From Lactobacillus crispatus (GTDB lineage Bacteria > Bacillota > Bacilli > Lactobacillales > Lactobacillaceae), in assembly GCF_018987235.1 (NCBI RefSeq), contig NZ_CP072197.1:868001-932000 (forward strand): 64,000 nt of DNA, in the 5' to 3' direction. Both the position numbers and the translations under genes were made by a program. This document shows, in pieces, positions 38,131-48,823 of this stretch (position 1 is its first letter; the number at the start of each line of letters is the position of its first letter). Under the pieces are notes generated by a model. That model ran no database searches and had not been told where the DNA came from. It saw only the letters and a list, made by a program, of their open reading frames with translations.

Positions 38131-41100
38131 GTGGCAAATAAAAACGATCTTTTCTTAAAATTGCTCAAACAGGTTCAATTTCCTGATAGTTTTGAAGACA
38201 ATGCGCTTCTACAAAAAGGGAAAATTGAAAACGTGGATGTTTACGCTAAAGAACACAGGTGGGATATCCACGTTTTTTTTGATACTCCCTTGATGTATGA
38301 CACCTATGTAGCATTAAGAAAAGCTGTAGAAGAAACTTTTTCTTCTTTTGTAAATGTAAGATTTTATGTTGGAACAGCTGATGGTTCTGATCAATATTTA
38401 CCAGATTATTGGCATTATGTAGTTCAAAATTCAAATATTTTGCAACCTGTGGCTCGTGAATTTTTGGCTGGCCAAAAACCTAAAAAAGTTGATGGCCGCT
38501 GGGTTATTCCAGTTGATAATAATGTGATTGATGGTTTAATTGAGCAGAAGGCTTTAGATGATTTAGCTGAAGAGATGCGTGATTATGGCTTCTTTAATTT
38601 GAAATTTATAACTCAGCTGGATCAGACAAGTTCTAAAAACAATTTAGAAAGTTTGCAGGAGTTGCAACAAGAGCATGAAAAAAGCATGCAGGAAGTCTTT
38701 GAGAAGACGCCAGACAAACCTAAACCGCAACAACCTAAACAGTATCCAACTAGACGTACTAATTATGGTAAACGTAAATTAGATGAAAATGCTCCAATTA
38801 CACAAATTAAAGAGCTGGAAGATGGCGTACGTAATGTAGTAATTGAGGGAAATATTTTTAATGTTGAAACTCGTGAGCTTAAATCTGGTGCAATCATTTT
38901 TTCTGGCGAAATTACGGATTATAGTGATTCAATTGCATTTAAGAAATTTGTTTCTAATAAAGATGAAATTGAAGAGCTATCTGCAATTAAACCAGGAACT
39001 TGGGCTAAAATGCAGGGGTCAGTTGCTGATGATCAATATATACATGATGTAGTTTTTAATATTAGTAGCTTAGAGACTGTCGAGCATGTTGGGCGAACTG
39101 AAAAATACGAAGGTGAGCCTAAACGAGTTGAACTACATGTTCATACTAATATGAGTCAGGTTGACGCAACTAATACTCCGACGGACTTTATTAAAACTGC
39201 TAAGAAGTTTGGACAAAAGGCAATTGCGATTACCGATCATGGTGATGTTCAATCATTCCCTGAAGCATATAGCAGTGGTAAAGCACTGGACATGAAAATA
39301 TTGTATGGTGTAGAAGCTAATATGATTGATGATCATGCTTTACTAGTTTTGAATCCTGCACCGATGACCTATGAAGACCGCGAGTTTGTAATTTTTGACG
39401 TTGAAACTACGGGGTTGTCATCTGTTTACGACACAATTATCGAGATTGGTGCGGTTAAGATGAAGAACGGAGAAGTGCTTGAACGCTTTGATAAGTTCAT
39501 TAATCCGCACCATCCTTTAAGTGAGCAAACTATTAATTTGACTTCAATTACAGATGAAATGGTTGGCGCAGCCGATGATGAAGCAGTTGTCATTAAGCAA
39601 TTCCAAGACTTTTATGGCGATCGACCACTGTGTGGACATAACGTTCAATTTGATGTTGGGTTTGTTAATGCAGCATTAAGACGTGCAGGGCTAAAAGAAA
39701 TTACTCAGCCAGTAGTTGATACACTTGAAGTATCGCGTTTACTACATCCAGAGCAGAGTCGTCATACTTTAGATTCATTAGCTAAGAAGTATAATGTTTC
39801 TTTGGAACACCATCACCGGGCAAATCAGGATGCTGAAGCAACTGGCTATTTAATGTTTAAATTGTTAGATGCTTTTAATAAAAAGTATCATGAAAATAAT
39901 TTGAATAATTTGAATGGCTATGCAGCACATGGTGAAGTTTATAAACGAGCCCGTCCTTCCCATATGACAGTTTTGGCAAAGGATCAAGCTGGATTAAAGA
40001 ATCTTTACAAATTAGTATCAATTGCCAGCACGAAGGACTTTTTCCGTATTCCTCGTACGCCGAAGTCAGATTTGGCTCGTTTGCATGATGGTTTACTTTA
40101 TGGTTCTGGTTGTTGGCAAGGCGATGTCTTTATCGCAATGATGCAAAAAGGTTACGACGAAGCAAGAGAAAAAGCTAAATTTTATGATTATCTTGAAGTT
40201 CAACCTCCAGCAACCTATTCGCAATTAATTGCTGATGGTTTGATTAAGGATGAAGATCAATTACATGAAATTATTGAAAATATTATTAAATTAGGGAAGG
40301 AATTAAATAAGCCTGTAGTTGCAACTAGCGATGCCCACTACGTTGACCAAAAGGACGCTATTTATCGTAAAATTTTGATTGCGGCTCAGAGATCAAACCC
40401 TAGTCGAAATAAGCCGCAGCCAGATTTGCATTTCTATTCAACACAGGAAATGCTAGATGCATTTTCATTCTTAGGCGAAGATGTGGCTAAGGAAATTGTT
40501 ATTGACAATACCAATAAAATTGCTGATGAATTGTCAGAAATTCAGCCAATTAAAGATGGGTTATACCCACCACATATTGAACATGCCGATGAAGAAATGA
40601 AGAAGTTGACCTATGATAAGGCTTATGAATTATATGGTAAGCCATTACCGAAGATTGTTAAGGATCGAATAGATTTGGAATTAAATTCCATTATTTCGAA
40701 TGGTTATGCGGTTATTTACTTGATTTCTCAGCGTTTAGTAGCTAAGTCAAATAAAGATGGCTATTTGGTAGGTTCTCGTGGTTCTGTTGGCTCTAGTCTA
40801 GTAGCAACGATGTCAGGAATTACTGAAGTTAATCCGTTAGCTCCACACTATCGTTGTCCTAACTGTAAGTATTCACAATTCTTTGAAAATGGGGAATATG
40901 GTTCTGGTTTTGACTTGCCTGATAAAGATTGTCCAAAATGTGGAACTCCATTAGTTAAAGATGGACAAGATATCCCATTTGCGACTTTCTTAGGATTTCA
41001 CGGCGATAAGGTTCCTGATATCGATTTGAACTTCTCAGGTGACTATCAACCAGTAGCCCATAATTTTATTCGAGTAATGTTTGGACCAGATAATTCATAT

Positions 41101-42441
41101 CGTGCTGGAACGATTGCGACTGTTGCGGATAAGACTGCTTACGGTTATGCTAAACACTACGATGAAGAGCATGATTTAAAGCTAAGAAATGCGGAATTAG
41201 ACCGTTTGGCAGCTGGTGTCCGTGGTGTCAAAAGAACTACTGGTCAACACCCTGCAGGAATTGTTGTAGTGCCCGATGATATGGACATTTATGATTTTAC
41301 GCCGGTATCGTATCCAGCCGATGATGTAAATGCTGCTTGGTTGATTACTCACTATGACTTCCACTCTATTCATGATAATATTTTGAAGTTTGATATTCTG
41401 GGACATGATGATCCAACTATGATTCGTCACTTGCAGGATTTATCTGGGATTGATCCATTGACTATTCCACCCGATGACCCTGGAGTCATGTCATTATTTT
41501 CTAGTCCTGATATTTTAGGTGTTACTCCAGAGCAGATTCAATCAGAAACTGGAACTTTGGGTGTTCCAGAATTTGGTACCCGTTTTGTTAGAGGAATGCT
41601 TGAGGAGACTAAGCCAACGACATTTTCTGAATTATTACAGATTTCAGGTTTGTCCCATGGGACTGATGTATGGCTAGGAAATGCTGAGAACTTAATCAAT
41701 CAAGGAATTTGCAAACTGAAAAATGTAATTGGTTGTCGTGACAACATCATGATGGACTTAATTCACTGGGGCGTTAAGCCAGAAGTTGCCTTTTCAACAA
41801 TGGAATCCGTTCGTCATGGTCGTGGTATCAGCGATGAAAATATGGCTATTTTAAAGAAAAATAAGAATATTCCAGATTGGTATATTCCTTCTTGTCTGAA
41901 GATCAAGTACATGTTCCCTAAGGCTCACGCTACGGCTTACATTTTAATGGCTCTACGAATTGCTTGGTTTAAAGTATATTATCCTGAAATCTATTACACA
42001 GCTTACTTTTCAGTTCGTGCCGATCTATTTGATTTGGTTGCAATGAGTCATGGTAAGAATACTGTTAAGGCTGCAATGAAGGAAATTCAGGATAAAGGAA
42101 ACGATGCATCAGCTAAGGATAAGAGTTTGATGACCGTGCTAGAAATAGCTAATGAATGTCTAGAACGAGGGATTAAGATCAAAATGGTTGATATTGATCA
42201 ATCTGAAGCAACTGACTTTAAGATCTTAGATAAGCATACAATTTTAGCACCGTTCAATGCTGTTCCTGGTTTAGGGGATAATGCAGCTAAGCAGATTGTA
42301 GCTGCTCGTGCAGAAAAGAAGTTTTTGTCTAAAGAAGATTTAGCTAAGCGCGGTAAAGTATCACAAACAATTATGAATTATTTCGAAGAAAATGGTGTCT
42401 TGGAAGGGATGCCAGATGAAAATCAATTATCACTTTTCTGA
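38131..42441 (+). CDS. polC: DNA polymerase III alpha subunit, PolC type
   Basis: PolC is the main replicative polymerase of low-GC Firmicutes. The 1436-residue chain has an N-terminal region, an OB fold, a PHP domain (from about 331, HVHTN), and an inserted DEDD proofreading exonuclease (FDVETTGLSSVYD from about 423, NQDAEATGYL). A zinc finger follows (CPNCKYSQFF...CPKCG near 909-936), then the polymerase palm (PDIDLNFSGDYQP near 963). It starts with GTG at 38131 after AGGA and ends DENQLSLF, a beta-clamp binding motif. It appears intact. Confidence 0.97.
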   Translation: MANKNDLFLKLLKQVQFPDSFEDNALLQKGKIENVDVYAKEHRWDIHVFFDTPLMYDTYVALRKAVEETFSSFVNVRFYVGTADGSDQYLPDYWHYVVQNSNILQPVAREFLAGQKPKKVDGRWVIPVDNNVIDGLIEQKALDDLAEEMRDYGFFNLKFITQLDQTSSKNNLESLQELQQEHEKSMQEVFEKTPDKPKPQQPKQYPTRRTNYGKRKLDENAPITQIKELEDGVRNVVIEGNIFNVETRELKSGAIIFSGEITDYSDSIAFKKFVSNKDEIEELSAIKPGTWAKMQGSVADDQYIHDVVFNISSLETVEHVGRTEKYEGEPKRVELHVHTNMSQVDATNTPTDFIKTAKKFGQKAIAITDHGDVQSFPEAYSSGKALDMKILYGVEANMIDDHALLVLNPAPMTYEDREFVIFDVETTGLSSVYDTIIEIGAVKMKNGEVLERFDKFINPHHPLSEQTINLTSITDEMVGAADDEAVVIKQFQDFYGDRPLCGHNVQFDVGFVNAALRRAGLKEITQPVVDTLEVSRLLHPEQSRHTLDSLAKKYNVSLEHHHRANQDAEATGYLMFKLLDAFNKKYHENNLNNLNGYAAHGEVYKRARPSHMTVLAKDQAGLKNLYKLVSIASTKDFFRIPRTPKSDLARLHDGLLYGSGCWQGDVFIAMMQKGYDEAREKAKFYDYLEVQPPATYSQLIADGLIKDEDQLHEIIENIIKLGKELNKPVVATSDAHYVDQKDAIYRKILIAAQRSNPSRNKPQPDLHFYSTQEMLDAFSFLGEDVAKEIVIDNTNKIADELSEIQPIKDGLYPPHIEHADEEMKKLTYDKAYELYGKPLPKIVKDRIDLELNSIISNGYAVIYLISQRLVAKSNKDGYLVGSRGSVGSSLVATMSGITEVNPLAPHYRCPNCKYSQFFENGEYGSGFDLPDKDCPKCGTPLVKDGQDIPFATFLGFHGDKVPDIDLNFSGDYQPVAHNFIRVMFGPDNSYRAGTIATVADKTAYGYAKHYDEEHDLKLRNAELDRLAAGVRGVKRTTGQHPAGIVVVPDDMDIYDFTPVSYPADDVNAAWLITHYDFHSIHDNILKFDILGHDDPTMIRHLQDLSGIDPLTIPPDDPGVMSLFSSPDILGVTPEQIQSETGTLGVPEFGTRFVRGMLEETKPTTFSELLQISGLSHGTDVWLGNAENLINQGICKLKNVIGCRDNIMMDLIHWGVKPEVAFSTMESVRHGRGISDENMAILKKNKNIPDWYIPSCLKIKYMFPKAHATAYILMALRIAWFKVYYPEIYYTAYFSVRADLFDLVAMSHGKNTVKAAMKEIQDKGNDASAKDKSLMTVLEIANECLERGIKIKMVDIDQSEATDFKILDKHTILAPFNAVPGLGDNAAKQIVAARAEKKFLSKEDLAKRGKVSQTIMNYFEENGVLEGMPDENQLSLF

Positions 42442-42450
42442 TAGTTAAAT

Positions 42451-42480
42451 TTTACAAGATCAGGTAAAACATGGTATACT
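42451..42480 (+). promoter_or_regulatory. Promoter of the rimP-nusA-infB operon
   Basis: TTTACA (42451-42456) and TATACT (42475-42480) have an 18-base spacer. This promoter separates the rimP operon from polC. Transcription would start near 42487. Confidence 0.6.
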
Positions 42481-42492
42481 ACGTATGAAGTT

Positions 42493-42534
42493 CGAATAGG
42501 TAAATTCGAGTGAGCAGTGATGCTCACTCTTTTT
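42493..42534 (+). terminator. Terminator-like attenuator in the rimP leader
   Basis: Just after the promoter, TCGAAT/ATTCGA can form a small hairpin (about 42492-42509). Immediately behind it GAGTGAGC (42508-42515) and GCTCACTC (42522-42529) make a perfect 8-bp stem with five T. This is a good intrinsic terminator located before the first gene. The two helices share bases near 42508, so they compete. Confidence 0.65.
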
Positions 42535-42551
42535 ATTACGGAGGAAAATTT

Positions 42552-43028
42552 TTGTCTAAAGTTATAGATTCTGTTCGTCCAGTTGTCGAAACAATTATTG
42601 ATGAACATGGTGACATGTTGGTTGATATGGAATACGTTAAAGAAAAAGGGCAAAATTATTTACGCATTTATGTTGATCGCCAACCAAACGGTATTGACAT
42701 TGATGAGATTGCAGCTTTAAGTGAACTTGTTTCCGAAAAGCTGGATGCTCTTGATCCTGATCCACTTCCAGATCTTTATGTTTTGGAATTATCATCTCCA
42801 GGGGCAGAACGACCAATCAAAACAAAAGCTGATTGGGAAAAAGCTCTGAATGATTACATTCATGTCGGTCTTTATCAAAAGATTGAGAATAAAAAAATGT
42901 ATGAAGGTACACTCAAGTCTTATAATGATGACGAAGTTGTATTAGAAATAAAAGATAAGACAAGACGAAAAACATTAACTGTTCCCCGTAAGTTAATTGC
43001 AAATATTCGTTTTGCAATTGAATTTTAG
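42552..43028 (+). CDS. rimP: Ribosome maturation factor RimP
   Basis: RimP assists maturation of the 30S subunit. The 158-residue protein has the conserved [18 protein letters not shown] stretch and the block [14 protein letters not shown] with a C-terminal SH3-like part. The TTG at 42552 is chosen because ACGGAGGA precedes it by a normal gap. An ATG at 42510 lies inside the leader hairpin. It is the first gene of the rimP-nusA-ylxR-ylxQ-infB-rbfA operon. Confidence 0.94.
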   Translation: MSKVIDSVRPVVETIIDEHGDMLVDMEYVKEKGQNYLRIYVDRQPNGIDIDEIAALSELVSEKLDALDPDPLPDLYVLELSSPGAERPIKTKADWEKALNDYIHVGLYQKIENKKMYEGTLKSYNDDEVVLEIKDKTRRKTLTVPRKLIANIRFAIEF

Positions 43029-43047
43029 AAAGGTTGATCAAAAACTT

Positions 43048-44241
43048 ATGTCTAAAGAAATGCTAGAAGCGTTTGCTACTTTGGAAAATACCAAGGGCAT
43101 TAAGCAAGATGTTATTGTTGATGCAATTAAAGCCGCTTTGGTAGCTGCATACAAAAAGAATTATAATCAAGCACAAAACGTTGAAGTTGATTTTGATGAA
43201 AGAAAAGGTAACTTCAAGGTAATGGCAGTTAAAACTGTTGTTGACGAAGTGCAAGATGACCGTCTTGAAGTTAGTTTAAAGGATGCTTTAACAATTAATC
43301 GTGCTTATGAGGTAGGCGACGAAATTCGTTTTGAAGTAACACCTAAAAATTTTGGTAGAATTGCCGCCCAAACTGCTAAGCAAGTTATCATGCAACGTCT
43401 ACGTGAAGCCGAAAGAAACCATATTATTGATGAATATTCACAATATGAAGATGAATTGGTTACTGGTACCGTGGAAAGACGCGACAATCGTTTCGTTTAT
43501 GTAAAGATTGGTAATGTTGAAGCTGTTATGCCTCACCGTGATCAAATGCCAAATGAGGTTTACAATCCCCAAGACCAGATTCGTGTACTAGTAACTCATG
43601 TTGGCTCCGATAGCAAGGGTGCACAAATTACAGTCTCAAGAACTGCTCCTGACATGGTTAAACGATTGTTTGAACAAGAAGTTCCAGAAATTTATGATGG
43701 AACCGTTGAAATTGTTTCAATCGCACGTGAAGCAGGTGACAGAACTAAAATGGCTGTTAAGTCAAATGATCCTAACATCGATCCGGTAGGTACCTGTGTA
43801 GGCCAAAAGGGTGCTCGTGTACAAAATGTAGTTAACGAACTTGGCGGTGAAAATATTGATATCGTTAAGTATGAAGAAGATCCATCTGACTTTATTGCTA
43901 ATGCATTAAATCCAGCAGAAGTGATTGCGGTTCAATTTGGTGATGATGAAGAAGAAAAAAGTGCTTTAGTTATCGTACCAGATTACCAGTTATCACTTGC
44001 AATTGGTAAGAAAGGTCAGAACGTTCGCTTAGCTGCTCGTTTGACAGGCTATAAGATTGATATTCGTCCTGAATCTGAAGTAGAATTTGTAGATGAAAAA
44101 ACAAATGATACAGCTGATGCTGCAGATAGTAGCGAAACTTCTGAAAATGTTGAAAGTACAGATGACGCTGCTGACGTTGAAAGCTCAGATGATACAACTA
44201 CTGTAGAAGATTCAAGTAAAGAAGATAAAACTGAAGAATAG
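43048..44241 (+). CDS. nusA: Transcription termination/antitermination factor NusA
   Basis: NusA binds RNA polymerase and modulates pausing and intrinsic termination. The 397-residue protein has the N-terminal polymerase-binding domain, an S1 domain (ELVTGTVERRDNRFVYVKIG), two KH domains (GTCVGQKGARVQNVVNELGG and AIGKKGQNVRLAARLTGYK) and a Firmicute-type acidic tail rich in Ser/Asp/Glu. The ATG at 43048 follows AGAAAGG. As NusA stimulates hairpin termination, it could act on the attenuator at the head of its own operon. Confidence 0.96.
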   Translation: MSKEMLEAFATLENTKGIKQDVIVDAIKAALVAAYKKNYNQAQNVEVDFDERKGNFKVMAVKTVVDEVQDDRLEVSLKDALTINRAYEVGDEIRFEVTPKNFGRIAAQTAKQVIMQRLREAERNHIIDEYSQYEDELVTGTVERRDNRFVYVKIGNVEAVMPHRDQMPNEVYNPQDQIRVLVTHVGSDSKGAQITVSRTAPDMVKRLFEQEVPEIYDGTVEIVSIAREAGDRTKMAVKSNDPNIDPVGTCVGQKGARVQNVVNELGGENIDIVKYEEDPSDFIANALNPAEVIAVQFGDDEEEKSALVIVPDYQLSLAIGKKGQNVRLAARLTGYKIDIRPESEVEFVDEKTNDTADAADSSETSENVESTDDAADVESSDDTTTVEDSSKEDKTEE

Positions 44242-44250
44242 GTGATTTTT

Positions 44251-44547
44251 TTGAAAAAAAGAAAAATCCCAATGCGGAAGGATTTATTAACCGATACAAT
44301 GCAGCCCAAGAAGGAATTAGTACGTATTGTTATCGATAAAGAAAAAAATGTGTCAGTTGATCCAACAGGTAAAAAGGCTGGTCGCGGCGCATATGTTTCC
44401 CTTGATCCAAGTAAGATTGAAGCTGCTAAAGAGAAGAATGTATTAGAACGTAGTTTAGGTGCGAAAGTTCCAGATACTTTTTACGATGAGCTTTACTCTT
44501 ATGTTGATCATCAAAAGGCAAGAAAAGAATTATTTGGTGATAAATAA
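44251..44547 (+). CDS. ylxR: YlxR-family RNA-binding protein (RnpM-like)
   Basis: This small basic protein (98 residues) carries the DUF448 core KKELVRIVIDKEKNVSVDPTGKKAGRGAYVS. Homologues are reported to bind RNA and to modulate RNase P in Bacillus. The TTG at 44251 is chosen because AGGTG lies six bases before it, and the GTG at 44242 is part of that site. In place between nusA and ylxQ as in nearly all Firmicutes. Confidence 0.9.
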   Translation: MKKRKIPMRKDLLTDTMQPKKELVRIVIDKEKNVSVDPTGKKAGRGAYVSLDPSKIEAAKEKNVLERSLGAKVPDTFYDELYSYVDHQKARKELFGDK

Positions 44548-44549
44548 GA

Positions 44550-44861
44550 TTGCAAAATAGACAAAAAGCAATTAATTTGTTAGGTTTAGCTGAGCGTGCT
44601 GGTAAGTTAACTACCGGTACAGAGACAGTCATTAATGAACTTAATAAGCATAAAATCAAAGCGGTTATTATGGCTAGTGATGTTCAAGACAACACGGCAG
44701 AAAAAGTAAACCGCGCTGCCAGAAAAGACAATATTCCTATGATAACTATGTTTACTGCCATTGAATTGTCAAAGGCAATTGGCAAAAAACGCAAAGTTTT
44801 AGGATTAACTGATGCTGGTTTTGCTAAGGCGTTAGTTAAAAAAATAAATGAAGGAGTGTGA
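44550..44861 (+). CDS. ylxQ: L7Ae-family ribosomal-associated protein YlxQ
   Basis: The 103-residue product belongs to the L7Ae/L30e/S12e/Gadd45 fold that binds kink-turn [24 protein letters not shown] and [15 protein letters not shown] are typical. The start is a TTG two bases after ylxR, with a weak ribosome binding site, so translation probably depends on the upstream gene. Exact biological role in lactobacilli is not defined. Confidence 0.9.
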   Translation: MQNRQKAINLLGLAERAGKLTTGTETVINELNKHKIKAVIMASDVQDNTAEKVNRAARKDNIPMITMFTAIELSKAIGKKRKVLGLTDAGFAKALVKKINEGV

Positions 44862-44865
44862 TTGG

Positions 44866-47469
44866 ATGGCAAAGAAAAGAATTTATGAAATCGCAAAAGA
44901 AGTCGGCGTTGATAACAAAGTTGTAGTCCAAAAAGCAAAGGATTTAGGCTTAGATGTAAAGAACCACATGTCATCAGTAGATGATTCACAGGTTGCAAAG
45001 TTAAAGAATAGTTTCCAAAACTCCGCTCCTGCTGCAAAATCTTCTAATAAAAAGAATAAAATAAAAATCTCTGTTTCTTCTATTCGCAAAAATGAAAAGA
45101 AGCAAGAAGATAATAATAGTTCTAAGAATTCTAAGAGACGCAATAATAAACGTCGTTCAAATAATCACGGTCATGAGAATAAAAATGATCGTAGAAATAA
45201 TACAGGTAAGCCAAAGGCAGCTGCTTTGTTACAACAATTTAAACAAAAGCAACGGGCAGAAGAAGGGCAACTTAATCGTGAAGCCCAAAAAGCCAGAAAA
45301 GAATATCATGAGCAATTAAGACATCCAAAACAAGAACAGCCAGTGAAAGATAATAAGAAAACAACCAACCACAAAGATAACAAGAAGAAAGCAGAACCAG
45401 TAGAAAAGAAAGTTATTGGTCCTAAGATTTTAAAGCCTTCTCCAGCTCGTTTGAAGAAGCAACAGCCTGAAGCGACTAAAGAACGAGTTCAAGTTACTAT
45501 TCCTGAGGCTCCTAAGGAAGAAAAACGCGGCAATAATCGTGGTCGCAACATGGGAAAGCCAGGACGCAAGGGTAAAAATCAATTTGGCAATGGTCGTAGT
45601 GACCATTCAGATCGTTCAGAGAGAAAGCGGCGTAAGAATAAAAAACGTCAACAAGAGCAAAAACCAAAGAAAACACTTACTAAGCGTAAGGAACGTCCAT
45701 TACCAGAAACATTAGTTTACGAAGAAGGTATGAACGCTCAAGATATTGGTAAGTTAATTCACCGTGAACCAGCTGAAATTGTTAAGAAACTCTTCATGCT
45801 TGGCGTGATGACTAACCAAAACCAATCTTTGGATAAAGATACAATTGAACTTTTAGCTGCTGAATATGGTATCAATGCTGAGCAAAAAGTTCATGAAGAC
45901 ATCTCTGATATTGATAATATCTATGACAAGAGAATGGAAGAGTCAAAGGAATCTAAAAACCAGGTTAAACGCCCACCAGTTGTTACAATCATGGGACACG
46001 TTGACCATGGTAAGACCACTTTACTTGATCGTCTTCGTCATACTCATGTTTCAGCTCATGAAGCTGGTGGTATTACTCAAAAGATTGGTGCTTACCAAGT
46101 TAGATTAGATGATCGCTTAATTACATTCTTGGATACACCAGGACACGCAGCATTTTCTAACATGCGTGCACGTGGTGCTGAAATTACTGATATTGTTGTA
46201 CTGGTTGTTGCTGCAGATGATGGTGTAATGCCACAAACTGTAGAAGCAATTGACCATGCAAAGAGTGCTAATGTTCCAATAATTGTAGCAATTAACAAGA
46301 TGGATAAGCCAGGTGCAAATCCACAACACGTAACTGAGGAATTAATGAAATACAATTTGATTCCTGAAGATTACGGTGGTGATACTATCTTCGTTAATAT
46401 TTCAGCTAAGACAGGTCAAAATGTTGATGACTTATTACAAATGATCTTGTTGCAATCTGATGTGATGGAACTTAAGGCTAATCCAACTGAAATGGCAATT
46501 GGTACTGTGATTGAAGCTCGTTTGTCACGTGGTCGTGGACCTGTAGCAGACGTTTTAATCCAACAAGGTACACTTAATGTTGGTGACCCGATTGTTGTTG
46601 GTAACACTTTTGGTCGTGTTCGTACTATGACTAATGATCGTGGACGTCAAGTTAAGAAGGCTACACCATCAGAACCTGTTGAAATTACTGGTTTGAACGA
46701 TGTGCCTGAATCTGCTGATAAGTTAGTTGAATTTAAGGATGAAAAGACCGCTAGAAGTGTTGGTGAAGCTAGAGCACAACAAGCTTTACAAAAGTCTCGT
46801 GAAAATGTTCAACACGTAACTCTTGATAACCTCTTCGATACTATGAAGAAGGAAAACATGAAGGAAGTTGACATTGTCTTGAAGGCTGATGTTCAAGGTT
46901 CTGTAGAAGCTTTACAACAATCGCTTGAAAAGATTGAAGTTGAAGGCGTACGTGTAAATATCATTCACTCAGGTGTAGGTGCCATTAATGAATCAGATGT
47001 AACTTTGGCTGGTGCATCAAATGCATTTATTATTGGGTTCAACGTTCGTCCAACTGCTACTGCTAAGAGCCAAGCTGAAACCGATGGCGTAGATATTCGT
47101 CTTTACAGCATTATTTACAAGGCTATTGATGATGTTACTGCTGCCATGAAGGGTATGCTTGAACCAACTTATGAAGAAAAGGTTATCGGTAATCTTACTG
47201 TTCGTGAAACTTGGAAGGTTTCTAAGGTTGGTACAATTGCTGGTTCCTTCGTTGATAAGGGCTTGGTTAAGAATGATTCTAAGATTAGAGTTATTCGTGA
47301 TGGTATCGTTAAGTATGATGGTGAAATTGCTTCACTTAAGAGATTTAAAGATGATGTTAAGGAAGTTAAGCAAGGTAACGATTGTGGTTTAACGATTAAG
47401 GACTACAACGACATTAAAGTTGGCGACGAATTCGAAGTTTACGAAATGCAACAAGTTGAGCCTAAGTAA
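44866..47469 (+). CDS. infB: Translation initiation factor IF-2
   Basis: IF-2 is the GTPase that brings formylmethionyl-tRNA to the 30S subunit. The 867-residue protein has an N-terminal winged-helix start ([20 protein letters not shown]). A long Lys/Arg/Asn/Gln-rich disordered linker follows (about 60-290), then the GTPase domain with [20 protein letters not shown] and NKMDK, and the C-terminal domains. The ATG at 44866 follows GAAGGAG. The last codons of ylxQ overlap its ribosome binding site. Confidence 0.97.
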   Translation: MAKKRIYEIAKEVGVDNKVVVQKAKDLGLDVKNHMSSVDDSQVAKLKNSFQNSAPAAKSSNKKNKIKISVSSIRKNEKKQEDNNSSKNSKRRNNKRRSNNHGHENKNDRRNNTGKPKAAALLQQFKQKQRAEEGQLNREAQKARKEYHEQLRHPKQEQPVKDNKKTTNHKDNKKKAEPVEKKVIGPKILKPSPARLKKQQPEATKERVQVTIPEAPKEEKRGNNRGRNMGKPGRKGKNQFGNGRSDHSDRSERKRRKNKKRQQEQKPKKTLTKRKERPLPETLVYEEGMNAQDIGKLIHREPAEIVKKLFMLGVMTNQNQSLDKDTIELLAAEYGINAEQKVHEDISDIDNIYDKRMEESKESKNQVKRPPVVTIMGHVDHGKTTLLDRLRHTHVSAHEAGGITQKIGAYQVRLDDRLITFLDTPGHAAFSNMRARGAEITDIVVLVVAADDGVMPQTVEAIDHAKSANVPIIVAINKMDKPGANPQHVTEELMKYNLIPEDYGGDTIFVNISAKTGQNVDDLLQMILLQSDVMELKANPTEMAIGTVIEARLSRGRGPVADVLIQQGTLNVGDPIVVGNTFGRVRTMTNDRGRQVKKATPSEPVEITGLNDVPESADKLVEFKDEKTARSVGEARAQQALQKSRENVQHVTLDNLFDTMKKENMKEVDIVLKADVQGSVEALQQSLEKIEVEGVRVNIIHSGVGAINESDVTLAGASNAFIIGFNVRPTATAKSQAETDGVDIRLYSIIYKAIDDVTAAMKGMLEPTYEEKVIGNLTVRETWKVSKVGTIAGSFVDKGLVKNDSKIRVIRDGIVKYDGEIASLKRFKDDVKEVKQGNDCGLTIKDYNDIKVGDEFEVYEMQQVEPK

Positions 47470-47488
47470 TTACTATTAGGAGGAAAAC

Positions 47489-47854
47489 ATGAAGCATAGA
47501 ATTGGTCGTGTTGAAGGTGAAATTCTACGCGAATTAACCAAGATTTTACAAAAGAATATTCGTGATCCGCGCTTAAGTGGTGTAACTATTACCGCAGTTG
47601 AATGTACGAATGATCTTTCATATGCAACTGTTTATTACAGCCTGCTAACTGAAGATGAGCATAAGGAAGAAGAGGTTCAGGCAGGTTTTGAAAAGGCAAA
47701 AGGCATGATGCGTCATTTGCTTGGTCAAACATTAACTGTTTATAAGGTTCCTGAATTAATTTTTAAACGTGATAATTCAGTTTTGTATGGTAGTAAGATT
47801 GACCGTTTGATTGCAGAAGTTAAGAAACAAGATGCTAAGCGGGAAAACAAATAA
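47489..47854 (+). CDS. rbfA: Ribosome-binding factor A
   Basis: RbfA binds the 30S subunit during 16S rRNA maturation and cold adaptation. The 121-residue sequence has the KH-type fold with RVEGEILRELTKILQKNIRDPRL at the start and RHLLGQTLTVYKVPELIFK later. TAGGAGGAAAAC precedes the start. It is the last gene before the internal terminator at 47855-47887. Confidence 0.95.
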   Translation: MKHRIGRVEGEILRELTKILQKNIRDPRLSGVTITAVECTNDLSYATVYYSLLTEDEHKEEEVQAGFEKAKGMMRHLLGQTLTVYKVPELIFKRDNSVLYGSKIDRLIAEVKKQDAKRENK

Positions 47855-47887
47855 AAAAGAGGGCGCCGTGATGGTGCCCTTTTTTTG
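47855..47887 (+). terminator. Terminator after rbfA
   Basis: GGGCGCC-GTGAT-GGTGCCC forms a seven-pair stem with one G-T pair, followed by seven T. Confidence 0.9.
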
Positions 47888-47909
47888 TTGAAAGGAATAG
47901 GGAATAATT

Positions 47910-48803
47910 ATGTTAAACGGAATTTTAGTTATTGATAAAGATAAAGGGATGACTAGTGCAGATGTAGTTTATCATTTGCGCCGCGTATTAAATATTAGAA
48001 AAATAGGACATGCTGGTACGCTTGATCCTGAGGTGACAGGCGTTTTACCAATTGCTATTGGTCAGGCTACTAAATTAATTGAAATGATGCATACTAGGCC
48101 AAAAGAATATATTGGCACGGGACTATTTGGTTATAGCACAGATAGTTATGATGCAACTGGAACTGTTTTAAAAGAAAAAAAGTTGATTCAGCCTTTTTCT
48201 GGTGCAGAAATTCAAGAAAATATGAATAAATTTGTAGGAGAAATTGTTCAAGTGCCTCCAATTTATTCTGCTGTTAAAGTGAATGGTAAACATCTTTATG
48301 AATATGCGCGTGAAGGAATTGAAGTTGAACGGCCTCAGAGAAGGGTTGAAGTCAAACAATATGATCTAACTAAAGAACCAGTTTTTGATATAAATACTGG
48401 ACAAGAAAGCTTTGATTTTAAGATTAAATGCAGCAAAGGCACTTATGTTAGATCGTTAGTTAATGATCTAGGTGAAAAATTAGATTGCCCCGCAACGATG
48501 ACTTATTTGAGAAGAACAGCTAGTTCTGGCTTTGATATTACACAAGCAGTAAAATTAAAGGAGATTGAAGAGAATCCGGAAAAGGCCACTGAACTTATAC
48601 AGCCGATTGATGCATTTTTTAAGGAATACACTCAGGTTGATTTAACTGAAGAAAAGTGGCTTAAAGTTAAAAATGGAGCAGGTATTTCGCTTGAAACTAA
48701 TGCGAAAAAAGTTGCACTACGATACAATAAAAAGGTGAAAGCAATTTATGAAAAAAAAGGAAAGCTTTATCGCCCAAGCTTAATGCTGTTGCAAAATGAA
48801 TAA
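47910..48803 (+). CDS. truB: tRNA pseudouridine-55 synthase TruB
   Basis: TruB converts U55 in the T-loop of tRNAs to pseudouridine. The 297-residue enzyme has the catalytic motif [19 protein letters not shown] with Asp in GTLDP, the [18 protein letters not shown] block, and a small C-terminal PUA-like extension. The start follows GAAAGGA. No separate promoter is obvious in the 22 bases after the terminator, so read-through probably supplies its message. Confidence 0.96.
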   Translation: MLNGILVIDKDKGMTSADVVYHLRRVLNIRKIGHAGTLDPEVTGVLPIAIGQATKLIEMMHTRPKEYIGTGLFGYSTDSYDATGTVLKEKKLIQPFSGAEIQENMNKFVGEIVQVPPIYSAVKVNGKHLYEYAREGIEVERPQRRVEVKQYDLTKEPVFDINTGQESFDFKIKCSKGTYVRSLVNDLGEKLDCPATMTYLRRTASSGFDITQAVKLKEIEENPEKATELIQPIDAFFKEYTQVDLTEEKWLKVKNGAGISLETNAKKVALRYNKKVKAIYEKKGKLYRPSLMLLQNE

Positions 48804-48823
48804 ATGAAATGAAGGAATTAGCT

